From Nocardioides massiliensis (lineage in GTDB: Bacteria; Actinomycetota; Actinomycetes; Propionibacteriales; Nocardioidaceae): DNA of 64,000 nucleotides. The stretch lies in contig NZ_JAUSQM010000001.1 in the NCBI RefSeq assembly GCF_030811215.1, positions 1,860,001 to 1,924,000 on the forward strand, written 5' to 3'. Positions 27,841 to 35,908 of this stretch are shown here, in pieces; position 1 is the first letter of the stretch, and the number at the start of each line of letters is the position of its first letter. Under the pieces are notes generated by a model. That model had not been told where the DNA came from. It made no database searches and was given only the letters and a program-made list of their open reading frames with translations. Both the position numbers and the translations under genes were made by a program.

Positions 27841-29442
27841 ATGCGGCAGGCCGACTACATCGTGGTGGGTGCGGGTTCGGCGGGAGCGATCGTCGCCCGT
27901 CGCCTCGCCGACTCCGGGGCGAGCGTCGTCCTGATCGAGGCGGGCGACCCCGACAAGACGCGCTTCGTCCGCAAGCCCGGCCTGATCGCGGTCTTCCACA
28001 ACATCCCGCAGCTGAAGAAGAAGCTCGACTGGGGCTTCTACACCGTCCCTCAGAAGCACGCCCTGGACCGCAAGCTGCCCGCGACGCGCGGCAAGGTGCT
28101 CGGGGGCTCGTCGTCGATCAACGGGATGATCTTCGTCCGGGGCCACCAGAAGAACTACGACGCCTGGGCCGCCGAGGGCAACGAGGGCTGGGGCTGGTCC
28201 GACGTCCTGCGGTCCTACAAGAGGATGGAGAACTGGGAGGGCGGCGCCAGCGACCTGCGCGGCGCCGGTGGGCCGGTCGAGGTCACGACGGTCAAGAACC
28301 CCACCGAGGGCTCGCTGCTCTTCCGTGACGCGATGGCCGAGACGGCGGGCGTCCCCCTCATCGAGGACTACAACGGTGCGGAGCAGGAGGGCATGTCGCT
28401 GGTCCAGCAGAGTGCCCACAAGGGCAAGCGCTACAGCTCCTCGATCGCCTACCTCGACGACCACAACCTCGGCAACCTCATGGTGATGACCGGCGCCCAG
28501 GTGACCCGCGTGATCATCGAGGACGGCCGCGCGACCGGTGTCGAGGTCGTCGACAAGACCGGGGCGCACACGATCCACGCCAACGCCGAGGTCGTCATCT
28601 CGGCCGGCGCCTACCAGTCGCCCCAGCTGCTGCAGCTCTCCGGCGTCGGCCCGGCCGACCACCTGCGCAACCTCGGCATCGAGGTCAAGGCCGACCTGCC
28701 CGTCGGCGACAACCTGCACGACCACATGTTCGTGCCGCTGACCTTCGACATGACCAACATCCCGCACCGCTCCAACGCGCCGTACTTCGCCTCGGCGGTC
28801 ATGAAGGAGTACATCCGCGGCAACACCTGGCTGGCCAGCACGGTGTTCGAGGTCAACGGTTTCGTCCGGTCCTCGCTGGCCACCGACGTGCCCGACATCC
28901 AGATCCTCGCGCTGCCGTGGGGCTACCCCGCGCCCAACCAGGACGCCCCGGGCCGGCACTTCGTCGAGCCGCAGCCGGCGTTGACGATCTTCTCCACCCT
29001 GATCTACCCCAAGAGCCGGGGCTCGATCCGGCTCGCGTCGGCCGACCCGCTGGCCGCTCCGCTCATCGACCCGGGCTTCCTCTCGGTCGACGACGACGCC
29101 CAGGTCCTGCTCGAGGGGATGCTGCGCATCCGCGAGGCGATGAAGGCGCCGGGCATCGTGGGCAAGGTCGCCAAGGAGCGCACCCCCGGCGCGCAGTACG
29201 CCGACGAGAAGGCGCTGCGCGAGGAGATCCCGCTGCGGGCGACGACCGTCTACCACCCCGTCGGCAGCTGCCGGATGGGCGTCGACGAGCGGGCGGTCGT
29301 GGACCCGAAGCTCAAGGTCCGGGGCATCGAGGGCCTGCGGGTCGCCGACGCCTCGATCATGCCGAGCATCGTCGGCGGCAACACCAACGCGCCGGCGATG
29401 ATGATCGGTGAGCGCGCCGCAGAACTCATCTTGGAAGGCTGA
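27841..29442 (+). CDS. GMC-family FAD oxidoreductase (choline dehydrogenase-like)
   Basis: A 533-residue flavoenzyme oxidising an alcohol to an aldehyde. FAD-binding GAGSAGAIVARRL at residues 8-20, the second signature GGSSSINGM, and the C-terminal catalytic region HPVGSCRMG with NTNAPAMMIGERAA. The ATG follows AAGAAGGTGCGAGC. Four bases separate its stop from the aldehyde dehydrogenase, so the two probably act in sequence: alcohol to aldehyde to acid. The upstream KstR-like site hints at sterol or lipid-derived alcohols, an inference only. Substrate unknown. Confidence 0.88.
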   Translation: MRQADYIVVGAGSAGAIVARRLADSGASVVLIEAGDPDKTRFVRKPGLIAVFHNIPQLKKKLDWGFYTVPQKHALDRKLPATRGKVLGGSSSINGMIFVRGHQKNYDAWAAEGNEGWGWSDVLRSYKRMENWEGGASDLRGAGGPVEVTTVKNPTEGSLLFRDAMAETAGVPLIEDYNGAEQEGMSLVQQSAHKGKRYSSSIAYLDDHNLGNLMVMTGAQVTRVIIEDGRATGVEVVDKTGAHTIHANAEVVISAGAYQSPQLLQLSGVGPADHLRNLGIEVKADLPVGDNLHDHMFVPLTFDMTNIPHRSNAPYFASAVMKEYIRGNTWLASTVFEVNGFVRSSLATDVPDIQILALPWGYPAPNQDAPGRHFVEPQPALTIFSTLIYPKSRGSIRLASADPLAAPLIDPGFLSVDDDAQVLLEGMLRIREAMKAPGIVGKVAKERTPGAQYADEKALREEIPLRATTVYHPVGSCRMGVDERAVVDPKLKVRGIEGLRVADASIMPSIVGGNTNAPAMMIGERAAELILEG

Positions 29443-29446
29443 ACCC

Positions 29447-31000
29447 ATGACCCTCCCCGCCTCCGTCACCGACGAGCTGCTCGCGGCGATCACCGCCCGC
29501 GTCCCCTCCACCGCGGGCGGCACCCACAAGCTCACCGAGGTCTACTCCGGTGAGGTCGTCGTCGAGCTCCCGCAGTCGACGCCCGAGGACATCGAGCAGG
29601 CGTACGCCGCCGCCCGGCGCGCACAGATGACCTGGTCGCAGTGGCCGGTGCGCAAGCGGGTGAAGGTCTTCAAGCGGTTCTTCAAGCTGCTGGTGGAGCG
29701 CAACGACACCATCGCCGACCTGATCCAGGTCGAGAGCGGCAAGGCGCGGCGGATGGCGGTCGAGGAGACCGTCGACCCGATGATGATCATGAACTACTAC
29801 CTGCCGCGGGTGCGCAAGCTGCTGGCGCCGACGAAGCGCTCGGGCCCGGTGCCGCTGGTCTCCACCTCCACGGAGATCCGCCAGCCCAAGGGTGTCGTCG
29901 GGATCATCGCGCCGTGGAACTTCCCCTTCGCGACCGGCATCTCCGACGCCATCCCCGCGCTGCTCGCCGGCAACGGGGTCGTCCTCAAGCCGGACAACAA
30001 GACGGCGCTGAGCCCGCTCTACGGCGTGCACCTGCTCTATGAGGCGGGCCTGCCCGAGGGGCTGTTCCAGGTGGTCTGCGGTGACGGGCCGGTGGCCGGT
30101 CCGCCGGTCATCGACAACGCCAACTACGTGATGTTCACCGGCTCCACCCAGACCGGTCGCTTCATCGGGCAGCGGGCGGGTCAGAACCTCATCGGCGCCT
30201 GCCTCGAGCTCGGCGGCAAGAACCCGATGATCGTGCTGCCCGACGCCAACCTCGACGAGACCGTCCCCGGCGCGCTCGACGCGGTGTTCCGCAACACCGG
30301 CCAGGTCTGCATGCACGTGGAGCGGATGTATGTCCACGACTCCCTCTACGACGCGTTCAGGCAGCGGTTCGTCGCCGCGGTCGAGGACCTGCGGCTGGGT
30401 GCGGCGTACGACTTCGGTCCCGAGATGGGCTCGCTCATCTCGCCCGACCACAAGGACCGGGTCGCCGAGCACGTCGCCGACGCCCTCGCCAAGGGCGCCA
30501 CGCTGGTCACCGGTGGCAACGCCCGCCCCGACCTCGGCCCGGCGTTCTTCGAGCCGACTGTGCTCGAGGGCGTCACCAAGGACATGCTCGCGGGCTGCAC
30601 CGAGACCTTCGGTCCGGTCGTCGCGCTGCACCGCTACCACTCCGTCGACGAGGCCGTGCGGCTGGCCAACGACACCGACTACGGCCTGTCGGCCAGCGTG
30701 TGGGGGACCGACCTGACCGCGGCCGCCAAGGTGGGCGCGCGGATCCAGAGCGGCAACGTGAGCATCAATGAGGGCTTCGCCGCGGCGTACGCCGCCAAGG
30801 GCACGCCCTCGGGTGGCGTCAAGCAGTCCGGGGTGGGCGCGCGCCACGGCGACCAGGGCTTGCTGAAGTACACCGATGTGCAGAACCTCGCGGTCATGAA
30901 GAAGCAGGTCATGACCTCGCCGCGCGACCCGGCCGACTTCGCCAAGCAGCGCGACGGGATGCTCAAGGCGATGACGTTCCAGAGCAAGCTCGGCCGCTGA
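29447..31000 (+). CDS. Aldehyde dehydrogenase, succinate-semialdehyde dehydrogenase (GabD2) type
   Basis: A 517-residue NAD(P)+-dependent dehydrogenase. It has IAPWNFPFATG, the glutamate motif LELGGKNPM and the catalytic cysteine in NTGQVCMHVERM, and the C-terminal PSGGVKQSGVGARHG. Closest in pattern to the actinobacterial succinic semialdehyde dehydrogenase group, but pairing with a GMC alcohol oxidase suggests a different natural aldehyde. ATG 29447 sits four bases after the GMC stop and lacks a strong ribosome site, consistent with coupling. Confidence 0.88.
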   Translation: MTLPASVTDELLAAITARVPSTAGGTHKLTEVYSGEVVVELPQSTPEDIEQAYAAARRAQMTWSQWPVRKRVKVFKRFFKLLVERNDTIADLIQVESGKARRMAVEETVDPMMIMNYYLPRVRKLLAPTKRSGPVPLVSTSTEIRQPKGVVGIIAPWNFPFATGISDAIPALLAGNGVVLKPDNKTALSPLYGVHLLYEAGLPEGLFQVVCGDGPVAGPPVIDNANYVMFTGSTQTGRFIGQRAGQNLIGACLELGGKNPMIVLPDANLDETVPGALDAVFRNTGQVCMHVERMYVHDSLYDAFRQRFVAAVEDLRLGAAYDFGPEMGSLISPDHKDRVAEHVADALAKGATLVTGGNARPDLGPAFFEPTVLEGVTKDMLAGCTETFGPVVALHRYHSVDEAVRLANDTDYGLSASVWGTDLTAAAKVGARIQSGNVSINEGFAAAYAAKGTPSGGVKQSGVGARHGDQGLLKYTDVQNLAVMKKQVMTSPRDPADFAKQRDGMLKAMTFQSKLGR

Positions 31001-31022
31001 CCTGCTCGGTGGGCGCCCGGTC

Positions 31023-31388
31023 TCAGCTTGGGATCGGCGTCTGCTGGTAGACGCTGAGCCGCGGCTCGGGACCGGAGAGGTCGTACACACTCGTCATCCA
31101 GGCCTCGAACGCCGGTTCGTCCCCCCGCGTCGCGCGTGCGCGGTAGACCAGCGCGGCGGCGTGCTCACCGACCGGCACCAGGCGCGGCTCGGTGATCTCG
31201 TACGACGACCACGGCGGCGCGTCGGCGAGCGAGGCGCGCACCTGCTCGTGGTCGAGGGCGAACCCGTGCGCGAGCACCATCACCGCCTCCGCGGTCATGA
31301 GGCTTCCGTAGAACTCCGCACCGGTCCCGTCGCACAGGCTGTCCCAGCCGCGGCGCTCGAGTGCGAGCAGGTCGTCGAGATCACTCAC
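31023..31388 (-). CDS. NTF2-like (SnoaL/DUF4440) small protein
   Basis: A 121-residue single-domain protein. The alpha+beta cone fold is suggested by an N-terminal helix (DLDDLLALERRGWDSLCDG), then EFYGSLMTAEAVMVLAHG and alternating strands (SYEITEPRLVPVGEHAAALVYRA; WMTSVYDL). Proteins of this fold bind small hydrophobic ligands or act as isomerases; no active site can be assigned. GTG 31388 follows AGGA at eight bases; GTG 31406 is an alternative adding six residues. Confidence 0.75.
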   Translation of the reverse strand: MSDLDDLLALERRGWDSLCDGTGAEFYGSLMTAEAVMVLAHGFALDHEQVRASLADAPPWSSYEITEPRLVPVGEHAAALVYRARATRGDEPAFEAWMTSVYDLSGPEPRLSVYQQTPIPS

Positions 31389-31420
31389 CTGCGAGTTCCT
31401 ACCCACCCGGCCCGGAGGGA

Positions 31421-31426
31421 TATGCT
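31421..31426 (+). promoter_or_regulatory. -10 box for the MFS gene at 31436
   Basis: TATGCT stands nine bases before the TTG chosen as start; GGAGGG further upstream is too far away to be its ribosome site. This supports a leaderless or very short 5' end. Confidence 0.4.
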
Positions 31427-31435
31427 CCGGCCGCC

Positions 31436-32686
31436 TTGTCTGCTCTCCACTCCTATCGCGCGCTGCTGCGCACCGTCGGGCCCGCCTACCTCGTCGTAGC
31501 CTTCCTCGGGCGAGTTCCGCTTGCCATGAGCCAGATGGGCACCCTGCTGCTGGTCTCGGGCGCGACCGACAGCTACGGCCTGGGCGGAGCCGCCGCCGGT
31601 GCGCTCGCCGTCACGAACGCCGTCGCTGCTCCGTTCTTCGGATCGCTGGCCGACCGGTTCGGGCAGCGGTTCGTCGTGCTGGGGCAGTCGCTGGTGGGCG
31701 CCGCCGGCCTGGTGGGTCTGGTGGGTGTGGTCGACAGCGGTGCGCGCGGACCCGTGATCGTCGCCACCGCGGCGCTCGCTGGGCTCGCGATCCCGCAGGT
31801 GGGACCGTTGGCGCGGGTGCGGTGGCGCCCGGCGCTGGCGGGGGAGTCCCCGGACCGGCAGCGCCGCCTGGTCGATGCGGCCTTCTCCTACGAGGGCGCG
31901 ACCGACGAGATCTCCTTCGTCGCGGGACCGGCGCTGATCGGGCTGCTCGCGGTGCTCGTCTCACCGTCGGGTGCGTTGCTGACCGCCGCGGGTCTGCTGG
32001 CGGCGTTCGGCTCCGGCTTCGCGCTGCACCGGACGGCGGCGCTCACCAACCCCGACCCGAGCGTCGTGCGCTCGACGGGGCGGGTGCTGACCGGCATCGT
32101 GCTGGTGCTCGCGAGCGCGCAGTTCCTCATCGGGATGCTGTTCGGTGGCACGCAGACCGGCTCGACGGTGCTCGCGACCGCCGAGGGGCAGCCCGGCATC
32201 GCCGGTCTGATCCACGCCACCTTGGGGGTCGGCAGCGCGATCGCCGGCTTCGCGATCGCCGCCCTGCCCGAACGCATCGGCTACCCGACACGGTTGACCG
32301 TCGCGGCGACCGGTCTGGTCGTGCTGTCGGCGCCGTTGCTCCTGGTCGACTCGATCGGCGCGCTGCTCGTGGTCATCGGCCTGCTCGGGTTCGCGGTGGC
32401 GCCGTACATGATCTCGACCTTCGCGATGGCCGGCTCGCTGGTCAGCCCCGACCGCATCGGCCTGGTGATGACATTGCTCGCCGGCGCCACCGGGATCGGG
32501 TACGCCGTGGGCTCGGCCACCGCGGGTCGTCTGGCCGACCACGTGGGTGCGGGCGGGCACACCGCGGCGTTCGCCGTGACGGTCACCGCCACGGTGCTGG
32601 CGCTGCTGGTCGCGCTCGGCCTGCGCTGGCGGCAGGCGCAGGGTCAGGCGACCTCGAGGGAGCGCTTCGAGAGCCCCATCCAGTAG
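31436..32686 (+). CDS. MFS transporter
   Basis: A 416-residue, 12-helix major facilitator protein of the drug/efflux type. The loop 2-3 motif A is visible as GSLADRFGQRFVV, with a mirror GRLADHVGAGGH in the second half. An intracellular loop holds RVRWRPALAGESPDRQRRL. TTG 31436 is chosen since no ATG or better GTG precedes the first helix; an in-frame GTG at 31361 is an alternative. The 3' end overlaps the convergent dioxygenase gene by 43 bases. The substrate is unknown. Confidence 0.82.
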   Translation: MSALHSYRALLRTVGPAYLVVAFLGRVPLAMSQMGTLLLVSGATDSYGLGGAAAGALAVTNAVAAPFFGSLADRFGQRFVVLGQSLVGAAGLVGLVGVVDSGARGPVIVATAALAGLAIPQVGPLARVRWRPALAGESPDRQRRLVDAAFSYEGATDEISFVAGPALIGLLAVLVSPSGALLTAAGLLAAFGSGFALHRTAALTNPDPSVVRSTGRVLTGIVLVLASAQFLIGMLFGGTQTGSTVLATAEGQPGIAGLIHATLGVGSAIAGFAIAALPERIGYPTRLTVAATGLVVLSAPLLLVDSIGALLVVIGLLGFAVAPYMISTFAMAGSLVSPDRIGLVMTLLAGATGIGYAVGSATAGRLADHVGAGGHTAAFAVTVTATVLALLVALGLRWRQAQGQATSRERFESPIQ

Positions 32687-33468
32687 CCGTCGATCTTCTG
32701 CACGCCGGGGACGGAGGGATCCGTCGCGGCGCCGAGGGTGACGAAGAGCGGCGTGTAGTGCTCCACCGTCGGGTGGGCGTAGGGCATGCCGGGCGCCTTG
32801 GAGGAGTACGCCGCAAGCGTGTCGACGTCGCCGCGGGCCAGCGCCTCGCCGGCCCAGACGTCGAAGTCCTGGGACCAGCCCGGCGCCGTGGCGTCGATGC
32901 GGAACTCGGTCAGGAACGGCAGCCCGTGGGTGAGGAAGCCCGAGCCGATGATCAGCACGCCCTCCTCGCGCAGCGGGCGCAGCCGGCGGCCGAGAGCGAG
33001 CAGCTTCTCGGGGTCGTGGGTCGGCATCGACATCTGCAGCACCGGGATGTCGCCGGCGGGGAACATGATCTTCAACGGCACCCACGCACCGTGGTCGAGT
33101 CCGCGGCTCGTGTGCTGGTGGACGGTCTCGGTGCGCGGCATCATCGCCGTGATCCGGGCGGCCAGGGCCGAGGCGTCGGGGGTCTCGTACTTCTCCTGGT
33201 AGTAGCGCGGCGCGAACCCACCGAAGTCGTAGACCAGTGGGGTGCCCGCCGCGGTGGCACTGAGCGCGAGCGGCGCGGACTCCCAGTGAGCGGAGACGAT
33301 GAGGATCGCCTTCGGCCGCGGCAGCTCGTCGGCCCACGAGCGCAGCTGCGCCGACCACAGCGGGTCGTCGAGCAGCGGGGGAGCGCCGTGGCCGATGTAG
33401 AGCGCGGGCATCGACGTCTCCCCGCGTCCGGAGTCCGCGGGGGTGGTGTCGACAGAAGTGGTGGTCAT
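32644..33468 (-). CDS. Class III extradiol dioxygenase, DODA (YgiD) type
   Basis: A 274-residue non-haem enzyme related to 4,5-DOPA extradiol dioxygenase. It keeps the metal-binding histidines: GHGAP near the start, SAHWES, THGLPF and HPTVEHYTPL near the end, and the acid-base region DHGAWVPL. The ATG has TATGCT six bases upstream, 17 bases from TTGAAT: a complete promoter without a ribosome site. A 14-bp palindrome covers that -35 box and the divergent marR lies behind it, so the MarR protein probably represses it until a phenolic ligand appears. Confidence 0.88.
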   Translation of the reverse strand: MTTTSVDTTPADSGRGETSMPALYIGHGAPPLLDDPLWSAQLRSWADELPRPKAILIVSAHWESAPLALSATAAGTPLVYDFGGFAPRYYQEKYETPDASALAARITAMMPRTETVHQHTSRGLDHGAWVPLKIMFPAGDIPVLQMSMPTHDPEKLLALGRRLRPLREEGVLIIGSGFLTHGLPFLTEFRIDATAPGWSQDFDVWAGEALARGDVDTLAAYSSKAPGMPYAHPTVEHYTPLFVTLGAATDPSVPGVQKIDGYWMGLSKRSLEVA

Positions 33469-33474
33469 GGCACG

Positions 33475-33503
33475 AGCATAGAGCGCAAAGCTTGAAGATT
33501 CAA
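33475..33503 (-). promoter_or_regulatory. Promoter of the dioxygenase gene
   Basis: Read on the minus strand: -35 TTGAAT (33503-33498), 17-base spacer, -10 TATGCT (33480-33475), then six bases to the ATG at 33468. A leaderless transcript is indicated. Confidence 0.7.
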
Positions 33504-33504
33504 G
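33491..33504. promoter_or_regulatory. Probable MarR operator
   Basis: CTTGAA-GA-TTCAAG, a perfect palindrome with six-base arms, in the 72-base gap between marR and the dioxygenase. It overlaps the -35 box of the dioxygenase and ends 22 bases before the marR -10. Confidence 0.75.
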
Positions 33505-33526
33505 TGAGGGTCGGGCGGATCGCGGC

Positions 33527-33532
33527 TAGAGT
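33527..33532 (+). promoter_or_regulatory. -10 box of marR
   Basis: TAGAGT, eight bases before the GTG at 33541, no ribosome site: a probable near-leaderless start next to the operator, fitting autoregulation. Confidence 0.5.
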
Positions 33533-33540
33533 CCCTGCTC

Positions 33541-34041
33541 GTGCCCGAGAGACGAGCTGACAGGTCCGCAGAGCCCCGGTGGCTCGACGACACCGAGCGT
33601 GAGGCGTGGCTTGCCCTCGTCGCGATCCTGCTGCGCCTCAACCCGGCCCTGGACTCGCAGCTGACCCGGGACTCGAACCTCACGCACTTCGGCTACCAGG
33701 TGATCGCGATGCTCTCGATGGCCGAGGACCGCACCTTGCGCCTGAGCGAGCTGGCCGCGCAGGTCAACTCGTCGCTGTCGCGGCTGTCCCACGTCGTCAC
33801 CAAGCTGGAGGCTCGGGGCTGGGTCCGCCGCGAGCCCGCCCCCGCGAGCCGGCGTACGACGCTCGCGGTGCTGACCGACGAGGGGTGGGAAGCGGTGCAG
33901 GACGCCGCGCCCGGTCACGTCGAGACGGTGCGGTCGCTGGTCTTCGACGGGCTGTCGCGTGAGCAGGTGAAGCAGCTGACGGCCATCGCCACCCAGATCG
34001 GCGAGAACATCCGCGAGTCCGGGCTGAAGACGCTCAGTTGA
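33541..34041 (+). CDS. MarR-family transcriptional regulator
   Basis: A 166-residue winged-helix regulator. The recognition region is LRLSELAAQVNSSLSRLSHVVTKLE, the wing EPAPASRRTTLAVLTDEG. It has the usual flanking dimerisation helices. Divergent from the dioxygenase, with a palindrome between. MarR proteins typically repress neighbouring catabolic or efflux genes and release DNA on binding aromatic ligands; regulation of the DODA-type gene is inferred from position and the site. Confidence 0.9.
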   Translation: MPERRADRSAEPRWLDDTEREAWLALVAILLRLNPALDSQLTRDSNLTHFGYQVIAMLSMAEDRTLRLSELAAQVNSSLSRLSHVVTKLEARGWVRREPAPASRRTTLAVLTDEGWEAVQDAAPGHVETVRSLVFDGLSREQVKQLTAIATQIGENIRESGLKTLS

Positions 34042-34053
34042 CCGCTGGCCTGC

Positions 34054-34749
34054 TCAGGTCAGGCGCCAGTCGACCGGCGCACCGCCGCGCTCGACCAGCA
34101 GCGCATCGACCCGGCTGAACGGGCGCGACCCGAAGAACCCGCGCGATGCAGACAGCGGCGACGGGTGCGCGGACTCCACGCGGGGGATGGGCCCGAGGTG
34201 GGGTCCGAGGCTCTGGGCGTCACGACCCCACAGGATCGCCGCCATCGGTTGGCCCTCCTCAGCGCGCGCGACGAGCGCGCGGATGGCTTGGGTGGTCACG
34301 GCCTCCCAGCCCTTGCCGCGGTGGGACGCCGGCTCGCCGGGCCGGACGGTGAGACATCGGTTGAGCAGGAGCACGCCCTGCTCGGTCCAGGGTGTCAGGT
34401 CGCCGTCCGTCGGGGCGGGGACGCCGAGGTCCTCGACGAGCTCGCGATAGATGTTGACCAGGCTGCGCGGCAGCGGGTGGACGCCGGGTGCCACCGAGAA
34501 CGACAGCCCGACGGCGTGACCCGGCGTGGGATACGGGTCCTGCCCGACCACCAGCACTCGCACCTCGGCCAGCGGCCGTGCGAACGCCCGCAGCACGTGC
34601 TCGCCGGCCGGCAGGTAGCTCCGCCCCGCCGCCAGCTCCGCGCGCAGGAAGTCACCCATCGCCGCGATCTGCGCCTCCACCGGCGCCAGCGCCTGTGCCC
34701 AGTCGGATGCGACGAGACCCTTGTCCACCAGTGCGCTCAGCGTGCTCAC
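34054..34749 (-). CDS. ung: Uracil-DNA glycosylase, family 1
   Basis: Removes uracil from DNA. The 231-residue protein has the catalytic water-activating motif [20 protein letters not shown] and the DNA-intercalation motif [18 protein letters not shown], both diagnostic. Start GTG 34749 is preceded by a -10 box and no ribosome site. The palindromic element bordering the DUF559 gene begins 35 bases upstream, about where the -35 box would lie. Confidence 0.95.
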   Translation of the reverse strand: MSTLSALVDKGLVASDWAQALAPVEAQIAAMGDFLRAELAAGRSYLPAGEHVLRAFARPLAEVRVLVVGQDPYPTPGHAVGLSFSVAPGVHPLPRSLVNIYRELVEDLGVPAPTDGDLTPWTEQGVLLLNRCLTVRPGEPASHRGKGWEAVTTQAIRALVARAEEGQPMAAILWGRDAQSLGPHLGPIPRVESAHPSPLSASRGFFGSRPFSRVDALLVERGGAPVDWRLT

Positions 34750-34757
34750 GAGGGACG

Positions 34758-34763
34758 ACCCTA
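34758..34763 (-). promoter_or_regulatory. -10 box of ung
   Basis: TAGGGT on the minus strand, eight bases before the GTG start, no ribosome site. The expected -35 position reaches the edge of the palindrome at 34784. Confidence 0.5.
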
Positions 34764-34783
34764 GAGGGGCCGCGTGGGGACAC

Positions 34784-34821
34784 GGGAAACCTGCTGCTCG
34801 ATGGTGGCAACAGGCTTCCCC
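34784..34821. repeat. Palindromic element A, 3' border of the DUF559 gene
   Basis: An imperfect palindrome: left arm GGGAAACCTGCTG, right arm CAACAGGCTTCCCC, with 12 bases between. It ends two bases from the stop codon of the DUF559 gene. It matches the reverse complement of element B (35865-35903) at 33 of 38 aligned positions. It may also end transcription of the gene. Confidence 0.85.
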
Positions 34822-34823
34822 GC

Positions 34824-35795
34824 TCAGGCGACCGACGGGCCGGCCGCAACGCATCCCGCGCCGCACGGGTGGGCGCCGTCGCCGATTCCGTGCCTGCGCA
34901 GGATCGCCCCGACGCGGCCGGCCGTGGCGCACGGCCGGTCGAACACCTGGCCGTAGCCGATGCGCACCGTCATGCGTCCGTCCAGGGCCGCGTCGAGGTC
35001 GCGATCCATGTCGCGATCGCGGCTGCGCGTCGAGTCGTGGAAGAGTCGCCCGTCGAGTTCTACGATCACCTGCTCGTCGTACTCGGCGTCACGGAACACC
35101 GACCCGGACGCGGTGCGTGCCCAGACCTGGCGACGCGCCGTCGGAAGGTCGTGAGGCCGCTCGACGAGCGTGAGGTAGCCGTGCTCGAGGACGGACGCAG
35201 TTCCTTTCGCCAGGTCGTCGAGCAACTGCTCGAACCACGCGCGGTCGGGGAACCGAGCCCTCCTGTCGAGCGCTGCGCGGGTGCGCGCCGCAGTGGTGGC
35301 GCGAGCCCCGAGGACTCGGGCGAGGACGCCGATCCGGTCCATCGCTGGGAGGCGTTCGTGTGTTGCGGCGTCCAGCGCGGCGTCCTCGGGGCGCTGGCGG
35401 GGTGGTCCCAGGTTCCACAGGGTTTGCTCGTCAAGGTCGACGACACGGTGCACGGTCACGCCCGAGACAGCCCGGACCCGCCGCGCGTGGTGGATCGCGA
35501 CGTGGATGGTCTCCTCGTCGCCGACCCCAGTGGTCGCACGGCGGCCGGGTCCTTCCGCTGCGCGGAGTGCTGATGGTCCCCACAACGCCGCGGGCCAGGC
35601 ATGGAGACACCCGGCCCACGCGCGCTGGATCCATGACGGGGGACCGGTGTGGTCGACGTAGACACCGGGGTGGATGGACGCCAGCTCGCGGGTGCGGAGC
35701 AGACGCCGGATGCGATGCGGCGCGAGATCGCACTCGCCGAGCTGGGAGCGCGACACCACGCCGTTCTGTGCCGCGAGGAGGTCCGCCAGGTCCAT
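34824..35795 (-). CDS. AbiEi-type winged helix plus DUF559 (Vsr-like nuclease) protein
   Basis: A 323-residue protein. Residues 1-50 form the AbiEi antitoxin-type winged helix ([14 protein letters not shown], then a short stretch, [12 protein letters not shown]). The C-terminal third is the DUF559 domain of the PD-(D/E)XK superfamily, related to the Vsr mismatch nuclease: [16 protein letters not shown] (VELDG at 245-249), His in LFHDS, and a basic/acidic helix [10 protein letters not shown]. No AbiEii toxin gene stands next to it, so it is not a typical type IV toxin-antitoxin pair. It is bracketed by two inverted palindromic elements. Function unknown: DNA repair, repeat mobility and defence are all possible. 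No clear ribosome site. Confidence 0.8.
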   Translation of the reverse strand: MDLADLLAAQNGVVSRSQLGECDLAPHRIRRLLRTRELASIHPGVYVDHTGPPSWIQRAWAGCLHAWPAALWGPSALRAAEGPGRRATTGVGDEETIHVAIHHARRVRAVSGVTVHRVVDLDEQTLWNLGPPRQRPEDAALDAATHERLPAMDRIGVLARVLGARATTAARTRAALDRRARFPDRAWFEQLLDDLAKGTASVLEHGYLTLVERPHDLPTARRQVWARTASGSVFRDAEYDEQVIVELDGRLFHDSTRSRDRDMDRDLDAALDGRMTVRIGYGQVFDRPCATAGRVGAILRRHGIGDGAHPCGAGCVAAGPSVA

Positions 35796-35864
35796 CCGCG
35801 CAACCCTGCCGCAACCCGCGCAGGGGCGCAGACTGCCTGTGGACAAGGCGCCGGCCGTGGCATC

Positions 35865-35903
35865 GGGGAAGTCTGGTGCCACCTGCGAGCAGCAGGCTTC
35901 CCC
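35865..35903. repeat. Palindromic element B, 5' border of the DUF559 gene
   Basis: Imperfect palindrome: left arm GGGGAAGTCTGGTG, right arm CAGCAGGCTTCCCC (12 of 14 pair), 11 bases between. It lies 69 bases upstream of the DUF559 start and five bases after the decarboxylase stop. Inside it, 35871-35886 is identical to the complement of 15274-15289. Confidence 0.85.
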
Positions 35904-35908
35904 GCTCC

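Noticed and set aside
27289-29535. Minus-strand open frame opposite dtd and the GMC oxidoreductase
   Set aside because: Low-complexity Arg/Val/Asp/Gly translation and complete overlap with two clear genes.
34824-35795. Type IV toxin-antitoxin system
   Set aside because: Only the AbiEi-like domain is present and it is fused to a nuclease-like domain; no AbiEii nucleotidyltransferase gene stands on either side.
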